Notes: generated from the sequence alone by a model not told the origin. 64,000 nucleotides of DNA from Clonostachys chloroleuca (GCA_037952775.1 JBANAY010000004.1:8618001-8682000), one strand, 5' to 3'; counted from the stretch's first letter, positions 10,897-23,124 are shown. Program-made: numbers and translations.

Positions 10897-12317
10897 TAGC
10901 CTCCGGAGATTCCCCCCTTTTGAGCGGAGTAGACGTGAGCTTTCGTTTTTTCGCTCGGTTGAGAGTGCTATGGGCGCTGCGAGAACTGATTACTCCATTG
11001 TTCAAAGGCTTGCCCTTCGCTCCTGCTTCTCACGGCGAGGCTTTTTGCAAAATCTAGTTGATGAACTTCAAGAGTTCTATTAGGGGTGTGCGGTATATAT
11101 TTAAGAGAGATAAGTAGGGTTCTGTTAAACAAATCAAGTCCTACTTATTAATGCTGTAGTACTTAATTATGAAGAACACTAAGATAATCATAATGAAACC
11201 AGTCACACATATTTCTTAGATGGTTGTCAATTTTTTTATAACACCTAACGGTGCAAACACTCTCTACCCGCGTCCTAGGGTAGTCGGACTTCAGCCATGG
11301 CAGACCATATAATAGAATTTCAATGGAGAGATAAAGAATATCACTAGATCGCTTTACAAGCATCTCCTTGGTAGCTAAGTTGTCGGCTTTGTTTGCCGTA
11401 GTCTTAGGTTTAGCTTTGCTAATAGCCTTCCAAACGCTATCTGGTATTTAGGAGACACGATATATCTCGAGGAGCTATATCAGTTCAAAGACATGATTTC
11501 ATACCTGTGCTACTGTCTTTACTATAGGTAACACGTATGCTACTATCAATAATAGTAATATGAAGACCACGATATATAACAATAATGCTGCTCGCTTATT
11601 CAAGGTAGTAGATGCTAATATTCTCGTCCCCTATAGACCTGGCAGGAGAGTTATCAGTACCCCTAGTATTCTGGCTTTCAGTCTTAGAGTCCTTATCAGA
11701 CCCCTTAATGTGAAAAGTATAAAAGGAAAGCAGTATATAAACTAGAAAGCTTCGAGGTGTAAAGTCACGGTTGGCTGGTCGGTTCTTACTTGGTTTTAGT
11801 CGCGATATATATAAGTAGCCACACTCCGGACATTTGTACAATACTCGATCTACTTCGCCAATGCTAATAGACGTTAGCTAGATATCCCTAATAAACTCGG
11901 CTTTTTCTCTCAATCTTGGTTTATCCTTAGCTGTTTTTTTTGAGATTATTATAATTATTAGTGAAACTTCTATAATCGTTCGGTCTTTAATATATAATGT
12001 AAGGGTTCGGGTCGGCTCAAGGGAGTAAAGGGGTCACAAGTGTAAAGCAAGTAACTAACAGCAGTATAGTCTGCTGTTAGGTACCTCTTCGTAGTTATAT
12101 ATATCAACAGACATGACCACGTGACCTGTCATGTGACTATTAACATATGATGTTACTGTATATTCAAGGACAGGCGAGGGAGAGTCCGGAATATCTTTAG
12201 GCCGTTGGTTCTAGACTGTAATTCACGTATGCTTAGAATTCACGCAACCATTCGACAGCCTTGCATATATGTCTTCTCCTGAGGCTTTATTTTATCACTG
12301 ACTCGATATTCGGTATC
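10897..12317. other. AT-rich intergenic block, probable degenerate repeat relic
   Basis: Strongly AT-rich, with runs such as tatatatata and many stops in all frames. A minus-strand fragment (11841-11596) reads 'YKCPECGYLYISRL', a CxxC pair followed by basic residues, which might be the residue of a mobile-element protein. No intact ORF, terminal repeat or target-site duplication is visible. A 9-bp perfect inverted repeat (11110-11118 / 11140-11148, ataagtagg/cctacttat) can form a hairpin. The last 200 bp should be the promoter of the downstream regulator. Confidence 0.4.
12118..12137 (+). promoter_or_regulatory. Paired CACGTGAC / CATGTGAC elements upstream of the Zn2Cys6 gene
   Basis: CACGTGAC (12118-12125) and CATGTGAC (12130-12137) are near-identical E-box-like octamers spaced 12 bp start to start (about one helical turn), 180-200 bp before ATG 12318. 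CACGTG(AC) cores are bound by fungal bHLH regulators of the Cbf1/Pho4/SREBP class. Function here is inferred. Confidence 0.45.
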
Positions 12318-14434
12318 ATGAAAGAGAGATCGCGTTGGGCGTGTACCCATTGTCGTGAGCGAAAGGTTCGTCCTAGATATTACACTTGTAATCCCTCCGT
12401 CTCCATGGTATGAATAATGCCAACACTTGCATCACGTCAGGTCAAATGTGATTCAAAGTGGCCGTCATGCTCGGCCTGCGACTCGAAGGAACTTCTATGT
12501 TCCTACTCTCACGCTAGATCTCGTGCAGCTACCAGCAGGAGGTGATTGAATCCGTTGGGAAATGTTCCCAATTAAGCATGAATCATTGCACCCACTGACG
12601 AAGCCCAGAACGAAACATCAAATAGGGGCCGGTGTTCAAGATCGAGTCGCTCAAGTCGCTCATTCTCCTGCTATAGTAGCTCCACAACAAACTAAACAAC
12701 AAAAATCACACGACAGACCCCTTCATTTGCCTATGCTGGCCCATCTAGGCTTCAGCACAATCTGCGATGAATCATATGTCACTCACCCCGACCTGATATA
12801 TCGGCTCTTGATCCGAGACTCATTGCCCTTTGCAAGCATAGTCCATACACCGTCGGCAGTTAGGCCACTTATCTCGGCTGTCCATAGCCAAGGTATGCTT
12901 TTTTGTTTACTGCCGTGTTCTACATGTCGGAATAGGAATACTGATCAGCGTAGGCTCTTGTAATTTGTTCTCGCCGAGCCATATGAGATGCATTAGCTAT
13001 GCCGTGGGAAACTATACTTTCGAAGAATTGTGCAGCACAATGTTATCACGCCAGATTCATGCACCCGACCTAGGCTTGGTATCTGACATACCATGGCATC
13101 CACCTGCAGCTGCCGGAGTTGTTCGGTGCTTACAAAGTAGGTCTGCTCTTTCTCATTCATCAATATTCTGTTACGCCTCTGACTTATGGGAGCATTTCTT
13201 ATTTTACACAATGGGGATGACCGGTTCTTTCAACAGCATGAGATCGAGGCTGTGTTTCAGCGATACAGCGAAGGCCGAAGCGATCTACTAATGTGCGAAT
13301 TTGCTGCTGTAGAGATGGTCCATGCGATTGTCCTACAGAGAACGAACGAGGCTCCGAGCCGAGCCGTGGAGGATTCCTTTCAGCGTACTCTGCGCCAGTT
13401 GCCCGCTATAATTGCCGATTCGCCCGACAATATTACTCTTGGCACGATGCTCCTTATGGTAGGTCTAGGCCAAAAGCCGAGTCTTTTTCTACAAAACAAT
13501 AACACTTAATCTAGGTTGTGTACCTGATGTCTACTTTAAGGTATTCGACCGCTGCGTCGATTCTTGGCTCGATCACACGAATGATTCTTCCAGTGGGTTT
13601 TTCTTGCATTGAAGAACAAAAGCGTCGACTGTTACGCCACTGTTGCATCCTCGACCAAAGCCTTTCGCTGTGTCTCAGTACGCCTCCTCTGATAACTCCG
13701 CACGTCCTTGATGGTTTCCTAGCAGATGGCCATGGTGGAGACGAAATCACCAGCTGCTTGACACAGCAATTCTTTCTTGCAAAGATACAGGGTAGATCTT
13801 ACGAAATGCTTCGATCCGCCCAATCTTCCAAAAAGAACAGCAAAGAATTCCTGGAGGAGACTATGGCGCTTCTTAGCGATCTTGAGAATTGGAAGGGTCA
13901 TCTGCCGAATTTATTGAGAATTCCCGTTTCACCGGCGGAGCTTGAGCAACGATCAAACAACATAATGCCTGTTGTAACTATGCTCTGTGGCTATTGGCAG
14001 ACTCTTGTCTCGATCTACTCCGCTATCTTTTCGCAGCCTCGGTCATTCAATGATACAGCTATTCGGGGCCAAGTTTTGGTTGCAGTCAACCAGTGCGCTT
14101 TGGTTGTTCGGCAGGCTCTTTATCTGATGAAGCATCTCAAAACCCACCATTGGTATTCATCGTATGTGCGACAATAATAGTATCCTTGATGATTTACTAA
14201 CGTGGTTGGTTCTCGGACGATAGGTTCCTTATTCATCTTATCCAATGGAGCGAAGATGGGCTTTTTATTCATATGATATTGAATAAGCGGACGCGACAGG
14301 CCAGAGTTGACTTGGAGCTACTCGGAGAATATCACAGGTATTTGTGTGACTCACAGACATTAGGTCTTGCAGATGAGACGAGCTATGCTACTGATATAAT
14401 ATCTTGGCTTGGCAAGGAGGTCATAGCTATTTAG
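12318..14434 (+). CDS. Zn2Cys6 fungal-type transcription factor
   Basis: A DNA-binding regulator. Seven exons fit: 12318-12365, 12441-12541, 12609-12892, 12954-13136, 13193-13458, 13515-14161 and 14224-14434. The phases are all consistent, giving 579 aa. The zinc cluster is split by intron 1 directly after 'CTHCRERK' and continues with 'VKCDSKWPSCSACDSKELLC', giving the full six-cysteine pattern near the N-terminus. The apparent stop at 12543-12545 falls inside a 67-nt intron (GTGATT...CCCAG). The C-terminal two thirds is helical, with segments such as 'LPVGFSCIEEQKRRLLRHCC' cut short here, and resembles the fungal middle homology region without a diagnostic motif. Intron 1 inside the cluster is a common position in fungal zinc-cluster genes. 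No target can be named. The adjacent NmrA-like gene is a candidate because NmrA proteins often pair with regulators, but that is inference. Confidence 0.85.
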
Positions 14435-16064
14435 ACCAAGAGCATGTATAGCATTATCACTTTTACTGCACGTGATGTATATAGTCCTGATTAAGTATTG
14501 AAAAAGGCAAGAGCGGAGATTAGACGTCATCTTAAATCCGATAATTATTATGTTTGAATGTAGTATCTCTGGGCGACTACCTACTCTCTCTGCCTTGTTA
14601 AGGACCGGCAGCCACTGATTGACCTGCGAGCACCGTGTATCCCGTGACTTGAAACATACCCTACATAGCGTCTAATGTCCTAAGGAAACATAGGTCGAAA
14701 AGCAGTCAATTTGAAAGATGCTCACTCATTGAAGACATCCTGGAACAAATTTACTAATCATTTCACAGTTTGACCCGTGAATCTAAGCGTGGTGAGCGAA
14801 AATGTTAGTCACCAACTGGCCGTTTCTTTGGTCGATGCCGTTTGGTTTTATGCCCAAGTACCTACTTAGGTACCTATTTGTGTAACATTGCGCAATTGAG
14901 CCTCTCTTTCGTTGCAGACCCATAAAATATCATCCACTTAACCCGCTCGGAAAATCGGACTAAAGGCGGGGGTGCCCCTTCGCATTGCAACTTTGTGCAA
15001 CTTGCATTCTTACTGGAGCAGTGGCTCGTGTTCTGAGACAACAGGAACACATAAGTCGCTTCGTCATTTCTCATAGGCACAGGAAGCGGTGAGCTAGTTC
15101 ATTTGGCGAGAAAAGCAAAACTCACAATCTTGGCCGCGTCGGCATCATCTCATTTGGCACGGTCGCCGAGCGCGCTGCACCATCTCATTCAGCCCTTCCA
15201 TCCTCCTGCAGCCACAGCACTGTAGCTATTGGCCTGAGCGGCCCGTGGAAATAGCGCTGCGCCATGATTCGGGGTGGAGATTGCAACCCCTCCCGAGCAA
15301 CTGAGGGGCGGTTATGAGATCTTGAGTGTAGGATTGAGGCCCGGCGCGGCCAATGTCTATTTTATGGGGCTGGATTCAAACGGTGATGACAATGCAACCT
15401 TCGCGATGCTGGCATTATTCAAAGGATATTCAGCTATGCAGCCCATCCTTTGCTGACGATCCTCCAATCGACGAAAGTGCGGATTCAGACACCCACCTTT
15501 GCTGCATCCTTTGCTTCGGTAAGAGAGGCTGCCCAAAGACATGTCAGACGGGGTGATAGGCCTCGATGCAATTTTGTGGCACCCCGATCGATATTCTCCG
15601 GGTGGATAAAAGTATGAGATAAAACCATTTAACAACACGGGTCAAGCGACCGAAGATCTCTCCCATAAGAATCAAATCACCTACATTGACGCTGGCAAGA
15701 AGAGACACTCTCTCGGGACATAGAGGCAATCCTTTCTTGCGCCTGTCAGCTTATGAGATAAGGTGGCTGTCTTGGCATGCATCCCTGATGCATCTGAAGC
15801 TCAGCTCTCCAGCACTATTGGAATATTTCTTGGAGGCTCCTCCCGTAATTGGCAGAATACTTGCCATTATGGAAGTGATGGGCAGTGGCGTTCTTGGAAG
15901 CAAGAAACCCCTCGGAGTCTAGATCGTGCCCATTAAAGCTACGAGGCATTTCCTCAAAATGACTGTCTCTCCCGCAAAGCAGTAGCTGGGCTATCATCCC
16001 TCCTCGATCACCCAGTCTGGAGATACCATTCATCCAACGGATCATTCAACCGACACTGGTCATA
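14435..16064. other. Intergenic, no gene recognised
   Basis: 1.6 kb between two same-strand genes. Overlapping short frames on both strands (for example around 15274-15640 and 15686-16045) have no protein-like features. An inverted motif GTACCTA-c-TTAGGTAC lies near 14860-14875. The last few hundred bases should be the promoter of the kelch gene. Confidence 0.5.
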
Positions 16065-18124
16065 ATGTTGCCGGTAACCTGCTTTCAGCATCGCCTGCCG
16101 GGCCAGATCCAGGCCCTGTTTCTGCTTTTCTTGTTCATCGCTCTCAAAAGTGTCACTGCTGTCTCCCAGGAACCGCAAAGCGACTTTTGCCGGAGATTCT
16201 CCCACCAATCGACCGTAATCGACGACCGACTGTACATTGACGGCGGATACGTCAATTACAAGAAGGACGATAAAGCCTACGTAGCGACGGCGAACGAACC
16301 TAGTGAGTCGATCCACCAAGCCACCACTGACCACTGGGAAAGTTGCTAATTTTCCCCTAAAGATATCTGGCTTGGGTATCATGACCTCAACAACTTTGGA
16401 ACAGATGGCCTGCTCAACCCCCAGCTTCAGATAAACCTGGACAAGAACAAGACGTTAGTCAAGCCACAGCCCGGTTTCGTCTACTGAAATGCTGACTTAC
16501 CTCGTCCACCCATTTAGTATGCCCACCGTCGCCGGCGGAATCTTATGGCCCGACAGCATCAACAAGCGGTTCTATCTTTACGGCGGCAATTGGATATCGC
16601 CACAGAGGGCAGATGCCTTCACCCTTACAGGCTACGACATCATCAACGACCGGTGGGATGACTTTGGCCCTTCCAAGATCAATCTCAACGTCACCGCCCT
16701 CGGCGCCGGTGTTGGCGTATCGCAGACGGGCAAGGGCTATTACTACGGAGGCTGGGCCAGCGACAAGTCGATGGAGGGAGGACCCAAGGACGCAGTGATG
16801 GTCTCGGACTTCTACGAGTACAGCTACGACAACAACACGTTTAAGTCGCTGAAAGGCATCGATGATCGCCCGAGAGCCGAAGGAGGGATGGTCTGGATAC
16901 CGACTGGCGACTGGGCGGGCGTGTTGGTATACATGGGAGGCATTGTCGGTGACGGCGATAGTAAAACTTCTCCCCAGCCCTTGGATGAGATATTCCTGTA
17001 TGATGCCACGATGGGGGTATGGTACAAACAGAAGGCGGAAGGGCAAGTTCCCCAGAACCGAGGACAGTTCTGTGCCGACGTCGCCTGGGCACCCGATAAT
17101 TCAAGCTACAACATGTGAGTATTGCTCAGATCGCCGAGAGGACATACGCAGGGTAACAAATTTCAACAGTTATCTTTGGGGAGGAAAGGCTGAATACCCC
17201 CCTGTGACGAACGCTTCATCATACAGTGACGTTTACGTCCTCTCAATGCCCTCGTTTAAGTGGCTCAAAGCCGACCCTGACATTTCCATCGCCCCAGCCA
17301 ACCGTACAGGCTCAAGGGGGCGCTTCGGCTCATCCTGCAACATGGTCAACAACATGTCACACATGTTCATCATCGGCGGCAACTACACAAACGAGACCAA
17401 CAATGAATGTGAGCCAGCGTGGGGAGTGCACGGCTTCTGGACAGGCACGGCGAACAACACGGGTAACAATGCGCAGTGGTGGGGATTCCAGACCAAAGAC
17501 ACCACCAGCAACGTTGTCCCTTCATTGGTATACAGTGCCATTGGAGGTGACAAAAATGGCGGCGCGGTAATCAAAGCGCCCAAGGATGGCTTCAGCGCGG
17601 AAAACAGGCCGCTCGCCAGCCTCTTCAGTCTTGCCTGGCTGTCACCAAACCGCCAGCCGTCCCGCAACGTTGGCGGCGCGGCCCCATCGAGACTCAGCAC
17701 GGGGGCTATTGTCGGCATCGCCATTGGCGGCGCCGTGGCCTTGGCCATTATCCTCTTCGCCTGGTGGAAGCTAGGAAAGAGGGTCCTGCGGCGCCGTGAG
17801 GAGAGGCACCGGGCGAAGGTGACGCAGGAGGCCCAGCAGATGAACCAGATGCAGCAGGAGGAGCTGCAGAAGCAGCAGACACAGCGCATGTACCAGGACC
17901 ATCACTTGCATTCCGGGCAGTCTCACTACTCGTCCTACTTTGGCAGCGGCAGCGTGGGCACCGTTACCACCCCGCCGTTGAACGACTCGCACTGGGGTTC
18001 GCTGCCTGTGCCTCGGAGTACTGATCAACAATTCTCGGCAGATGTCACAGAACTTCCCGGTTCAGATGGAAATGCTATCATAGAACATAAACCTTCTGTA
18101 TCTCCAGTCAGCCCCCGCATGTAG
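16065..18124 (+). CDS. Kelch-repeat (beta-propeller) protein with single C-terminal transmembrane helix
   Basis: Exons 16065-16302, 16363-16453, 16518-17114 and 17170-18124 join in frame to 626 aa. A hydrophobic N-terminal segment (about residues 15-32, 'LFLLFLFIALKSVTAVS') should be a signal peptide. The ectodomain carries repeated kelch blades: 'RLYIDGGYV', 'RFYLYGGNW', 'GYYYGGWAS', 'GVLVYMGGIVGD', 'YLWGGKAEYPP' and 'HMFIIGGNYTNE', with several N-x-T/S sites. A glycine-rich membrane helix ('GAIVGIAIGGAVALAIILF') follows near residue 545, then basic residues and a Gln/Met-rich cytoplasmic tail. This plasma-membrane topology with an extracellular propeller occurs in many filamentous fungi; the function is not established. 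A second gene of the same design lies at 42952-44990. I do not see galactose-oxidase copper ligands. Confidence 0.88.
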
Positions 18125-18586
18125 GGAGTGGTCCTGCTTGTTCAAGTGTTACGAGCCATGTTCAAGCGTGCATGTTGCACCTTTTGATTCTATTATCTTT
18201 TCGGGTTGTTAAAGTTCACATTTGAATCATGGGTTGAATAATTTGACTTCTTTGTGGTTGAGAAGACATTCAAACGGGTTGCGCGGGGTCCGGTTTAGGT
18301 TAAACGTGTAATATAAGCTTCTTTCAATATCCTATGAGACAATTCCTCGGAATTTTAGCTGGTTACCATATGAGGCAATTGAACACAAAACTCTAGAACT
18401 GTTTTGATAGGATCTTACGAAGCTCCCGCCATTTCACAGCGGTACTAGAGAGGCCTCATGTTCAATCCAGAAAAAAGAAACATATAAAAAGACACAATTA
18501 GACCTCGTAATGCTCTGCCAAGAAACACATCTATCCCATGAGGAGACCAAGAACAAACATTTACAGATTCTCGTGTCCAAAATGGA
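18125..18586. other. Intergenic between convergent genes
   Basis: Convergent 3' ends (plus-strand kelch gene, minus-strand hypothetical gene). AT-rich and without a gene; expected to hold both polyadenylation regions. Confidence 0.6.
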
Positions 18587-19341
18587 CTAGAGGGGAAATA
18601 ACTCAGGGTGCCACCGGATATCCTCCCACTTTGACATCTCCAAATACCCGATATCGCGGACCGGCAAACCGCGATCGACCTCGACCTCCATGTTCTCCAG
18701 CGTCTCCTGCAGACGCGCCGTCTTGTCGACCTGCTCCTCGTAGGTGAACAGCCTCCAGAGCGCGGCAGGGCCAGCGAACCAAGGTACGAGCGCCAGCACG
18801 GTCAAGTACGCGGGCCGGTATTGGCCACGGTCATTCCTCTCGCGAAGGGGTGTGAAGGCACTGAACTGTGGCAGTTGATACAGCTGCAGGTAGAGGTAGT
18901 GCAACAATATTGGTCTAGGGGAAACGACGCGATTTTATTAGCTCAATGACTCGTGAATCAAAGAATTGAGGCTTACAGTAATGGATTGACAATCCATTTT
19001 ATCCACTTCTTGCGGTCGAGCTTCTTCTCCAGGCGCGCCGTAAACCGGGCCAGGTTACGGATGTCCTGCAACAGCGCGGCCTGGATCATCTGCAGCTGGG
19101 CGCGGGATGTGTCAGGCGGCGAACCTAAACATCGCAGGGTCAGTCATGTCTTATTGCTTGCGGTCAGGTCTGCTGCCGTGGGCGTACCGGTCCGGGGTGG
19201 GCGATGTGTTGTGCCAAGCCAGAGCTGGCGATAGTGCTGGAGGCGCGTCAGAATGGCGATGCGCAGCCCCTGGGCGACGTGCTCTGGCGGTGGTTTGACC
19301 GGCGGCGCATCTTCCACCTCATAAGAGTATCCGTACTCCAT
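18587..19341 (-). CDS. Hypothetical protein with one predicted membrane segment
   Basis: I do not recognise the family. Three exons, 19341-19188, 19124-18977 and 18914-18587, join perfectly in phase to 209 aa, which supports a real gene. The N-terminal third is charged and hydrophilic and contains 'PPEHVAQGLRIAILTRLQHY'. A central amphipathic stretch rich in Leu, Arg and Lys ('RNLARFTARLEKKLDRKKW') follows. Then comes one hydrophobic segment ('AYLTVLALVPWFAGPAALW') and an acidic C-terminus ending 'WEDIRWHPELFPL'. The pattern of a basic helix plus one membrane span would suit a small organelle-membrane protein, but this is inference. It is convergent with the kelch gene. Confidence 0.7.
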
Positions 19342-21691
19342 TTCCCGAGCAAGCCATTTAGCAGCCCGCGGTCTTGTCGTCTCGATTGCCCCCCTGGCCG
19401 TGAGAGCTGTCGTCTTTCTGCCTGCGATCAGTCCAGCGTGGTCTGAGCCTCAGTGGCAAAAATGGTTGCTGGGCAGATTGCTGGTGGGGGCATGCGCGTT
19501 GAGTAGCCTACCCTAGAGCTGACATGGGTTAACTTAGAGCCCTTGCTTTTCAGTCTTTATTTGCAGTATCGTGGTCAAGAATCAGGCCATCATTAAAAAT
19601 AATTCATTGAACAAGGATCCTTGTCTGGTGACAGTTGCGCTGGGTTCTAAATATTACATGACGGCAGAGGCTGGCAGTTTGTAAAGAAAGGTAGGATCCC
19701 ACTAAAAAGTAATCTACAATGCAGTCACATCCAAGCTGCCTGAAATACTTCACCAGATAAAACGTACTCGGTTATCAACACGCAGCTTTATTTGTCTTCA
19801 TTTAAGGGGGAAAAAAACAAGCACAGAAGGAAGACGAACGAGTGATTGAAATTGAGAAGTAATACGATGTTCATCAATAATGTCGCCCAATGCACGCGAG
19901 ACAGAATGTCTTCATCGATGGCAATGGATTTGATGGCTCTTTTGGTGGCATCAGTGCTTATCGCAGCGCGTCTAGGGTATGTGGGGAAGGGAACGCGTCT
20001 TGGGTCCGTCCTCTGTGCACAACACCAAAATAACGTGGATGGCGATGTGTAAATGCGTACGGTGCAGTGAAGTCAATTGAAAATAAATCCCTGAAACCAG
20101 CAGATACTCCCATTTGAACGTCTCAATCTTGGCTACAGTTTCCCTCACCTCCAAGATGGGTAGCCACCTAATAATAAAGAACTGCTGGGATTGGCGGTTG
20201 AACTTTGTGGGGACTCCGCTTGTGATTGGCTATTTAAGGGCGCCTCCTCCCACCACTATTTCGACTACATTCGTGCATCACCACCACGATTGAGCCTCAC
20301 ATCCAACGCTTTTGCTGTGCCATGCACCGTTGCTGCCTCATTTGCCTCAGACATTCTTGCAATGAAAATGCTTCAAATATGTCACTTCCATGAAAGCATT
20401 CATTTGCAAGACATGCATCATCAAAAATGGTGTGGATGAACGTGTGCACGCAGGTTGGGGAGTGCTCGAGCATCATCGTCGGTGGTGCGACGCGATGCTT
20501 CATTTGCTGGGGCTGGCATCTTCGTGATGGCCTCACTACCTGCAGTACAGGGAAATCCCACTGCACTCAGCGTATACCTGCTGGTCGCGGCCACTGGGTG
20601 TGGTGGCCTGCTCGCCAACCGCCCACAGGCATCGACGAGGACAATTCTCTTTGCCCCTCCCCCCAACCTGAGCTCGAACAGTTCATAGCTTTATACCCCC
20701 AAAAAAGGGCGCAGTAGTCAACACGTCCGGGGGACCAGCATATGGTCTCTCGGTGTTATGAGTGTGCGAACGGTCACAGCCAGCTGCGCGCTCATGACTC
20801 CGATGGCATATGCAAGTCAAGACCTGGTACTTTAGCTCTTGAGGATGCATCGGCCACACTTTATCACCGGTTGTAATCCCAGCGCGTCCCCCGGCGTTGA
20901 ATCTTTGGCACCCCCCTTCATTAATTTGAAATAAGTTTTTTGACATTTTGCTTTTTGGTTCAAGTGTTTGTCAATCTCAGCAATGCAGACAAGTCGTGCG
21001 CAGAAGAGCCACGACAATGACGGATGATTTTCTTTTTGTCTTTGGAATTTGAGGCGAGACTGAAACAGGGTGAGTGCTTGCGATGCATTTAATTGGGTTG
21101 TTCAATGGTTCTGTTCGAGTGATGCCTGTCGCCAGCTCCGTCTCTGTGCTTTGGTCTCCAGCATTGTTATTGTGGTGTGTCAATTGAGTGCCTGCCAGAC
21201 AGCATCTTTCGTCTGAAAATTGGAAGAATTAAAAAAACGCACCATCTCTGACCTGAAAAATGGATCGTCACATGCATGTAGTAAATCATCTGGCGTGCAT
21301 GCTTCGAGTTGGTGCTTGGCTCTGCCTCTGCTCAGAGCTGCCCATTCTTGGTTCCATAAAGGTACTTCTGCATCCCATGATTTCGAAAAGTGGGGCTTCC
21401 CGAAGGCCGAGAGTTCGAACCTGCCCGTGACCACCTTTTTAATTTCCATGACGTGGATTATCCTGCATTAAATTCAATTGTGTATTGTTCTGTAAGCCAT
21501 AAATAATCAATGTAAACCATTTTAAGCCCTTAAAATGTGGTTGCGATGCTGTCGTTGGGCGAAACATCTACGCAACAGCTTCTCCGGAGCAGAATCTCCG
21601 GAGCATCCATTTGAATGTTGTGTTGCTCTCCTCCCAATATGACAGCAGCAGGATCCAGCCCTCTAGCTGATGAAGGAACAATGACCGGTCG

Positions 21692-21694
<3 letters not shown>

Positions 21695-21729
<35 letters not shown>
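21695..21729. repeat. Poly(T) tract, 35 nt
   Basis: Uninterrupted run of 35 T. Read on the minus strand it is a poly(A) tail-like run, as left by target-primed retroposition, but no recognisable element body precedes it. Confidence 0.9.
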
Positions 21730-21733
<4 letters not shown>

Positions 21734-22177
21734 GAACGAGGTTTCAATTTATTGGTGTGCGCCTGGAAATTGGAAATGTACATCGTCATCGGTCGCGCTG
21801 CATCTGCCATGCTACTGTCAGTTTATTGCATCCAAACCCTCAGGCTGCTGAAACCGGTGCAAGGATGTGTGAGAGGATTCCAGGTAGTAGGTAGTTATGG
21901 GCTTCTTGGTGCAGCCCTGGTATATGATTCGTTTTTGGTGAAAAGGCCCAAGATCGGGCTCTTCTTCAAGAATTCAACCCTCGTCGTCCAAGTTTGAGCC
22001 GCGCTGATTGATCGTCACTTGCTTCAGTCACTTCCTCCATATTGAGTGAATTTTTACCATGGCGCTTGTAAACAGAATCAACCACACGTCGTATTCGTGC
22101 ATCTGCCAAGAGGTCGAGGCTTGTACACTAGGGCGCATGCCCGCCAATACAACACTCAGGCCCAACAGAAATATTAT

Positions 22178-22429
22178 CTAGATTTTCCCGCGAGAGCTGA
22201 GCAGCATAATGGCCCAGACGGTAATAAGCCTTGCCAGAATGGTCACAATGGCCAAGGCTCCAGTGGTCAGCATAACAAGGGCCACGAGTCTGGTGTGCCA
22301 CGTATCTTCGAACTGTGTTTTCCAATCACGTTGCGGCCGCGCTTGGAAAAAATTCCTCCTAAGGTCATCTTGTAGCGCAGTGAGGCGCAGGCCGAGAATG
22401 AAACCGATTGCATTCAGAGGACCGGCCAA
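22178..22429 (-). CDS. Possible small membrane protein (weak)
   Basis: An 83-codon open frame with a helical, charged first half ('RNFFQARPQRDWKTQFEDTW') and a hydrophobic hairpin-like second half ('RLVALVMLTTGALAIVTILA' followed by 'RLITVWAIMLL'). Composition is more protein-like than the neighbouring frames. There is no recognised family, no splice support and nothing upstream that fixes the start. It could be the remnant of a larger membrane protein gene. Confidence 0.25.
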   Translation of the reverse strand: MAGPLNAIGFILGLRLTALQDDLRRNFFQARPQRDWKTQFEDTWHTRLVALVMLTTGALAIVTILARLITVWAIMLLSSRGKI

Positions 22430-23124
22430 CTATTTCCTTAGTAAGAACTAGATCACTACTAATAGGCGATATCGTTTAAAATTCAGCGATCACGTATGAA
22501 CCCTGTTCAGAAAATCAATTATTGTATCGAATGCTCTGTACAGGGAACTTGCATTCGAGGCTTTTAACTTGTCGTGGAGAGCGAGCCTGCTTCCCTACAA
22601 AATAATTTGAGAAAAGCTGATGAAAATATGGTTAATGTATTTTTTTGTTTGCAATACTACAGGAGGGGGTGAGGCCTTAAATAATTCCAACCCGTCTTCT
22701 CCCTACCTCATCAGCTTACTTCCCGAGTAACATTGTTGTCCTTAGGCAGTAAGTAGCATTGATACTGCGTGCAATAAGAATTTGGTAGTTCCAGCCAATC
22801 GATGCGGAGGGCTTCTCACACCCCTCTGCAAAGAACTTTCGTAGGTCAAATTATAATGCGGTCATGCGTCGGGCGATATGTCCAATTAAAACCTTGATGG
22901 GGATATTGATGCTCGACATGTTGTGTGCTAAAATGCAACTACGTTGTCGTTATCCCAAACTACCTAGGCTACTGCCATTCATTGTGAAGTTTCTCCCTAT
23001 AACGGAAATCTGGGATACCCATATGAGATATCCATATAACTGCACTTCCGCGAGTCGGCAACCCTCCCCATCATGTTAAGAATACCGAAGTAGCTCACAT
23101 ATAAATTAGCAGAAACAGAACACG

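Larger units (their letters stand above)
19342..23124. other. Gene-poor 3.8-kb stretch
   Basis: No confident gene. Short frames overlap on both strands without domain-like features. Items seen: an ATTGG (inverted CCAAT) directly followed by TATTTAAGG at 20225-20239; a short direct repeat TCTCCGGAGCA at about 21580-21602; a 35-nt poly(T) run; and a possible 83-residue membrane ORF at 22178-22429 listed separately. The stretch could hold a non-coding transcript or a decayed retroelement, neither demonstrable here. Confidence 0.45.

Noticed and set aside
11110..11148. 9-bp inverted repeat as a transposon terminus
   Set aside because: Arms are only 39 bp apart overall, with no target duplication or element body; noted only as a hairpin.
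12543..12545. In-frame stop in the first Zn2Cys6 gene, first taken as a pseudogene mark
   Set aside because: A 67-nt GT-AG intron (12542-12608) removes it and all downstream exons then join in phase.
21290..21440. tRNA-like T-arm 'GTTCGAACC' followed by a T run
   Set aside because: No matching acceptor stem, D-arm or anticodon arm could be folded; the T-stem pairing is poor.
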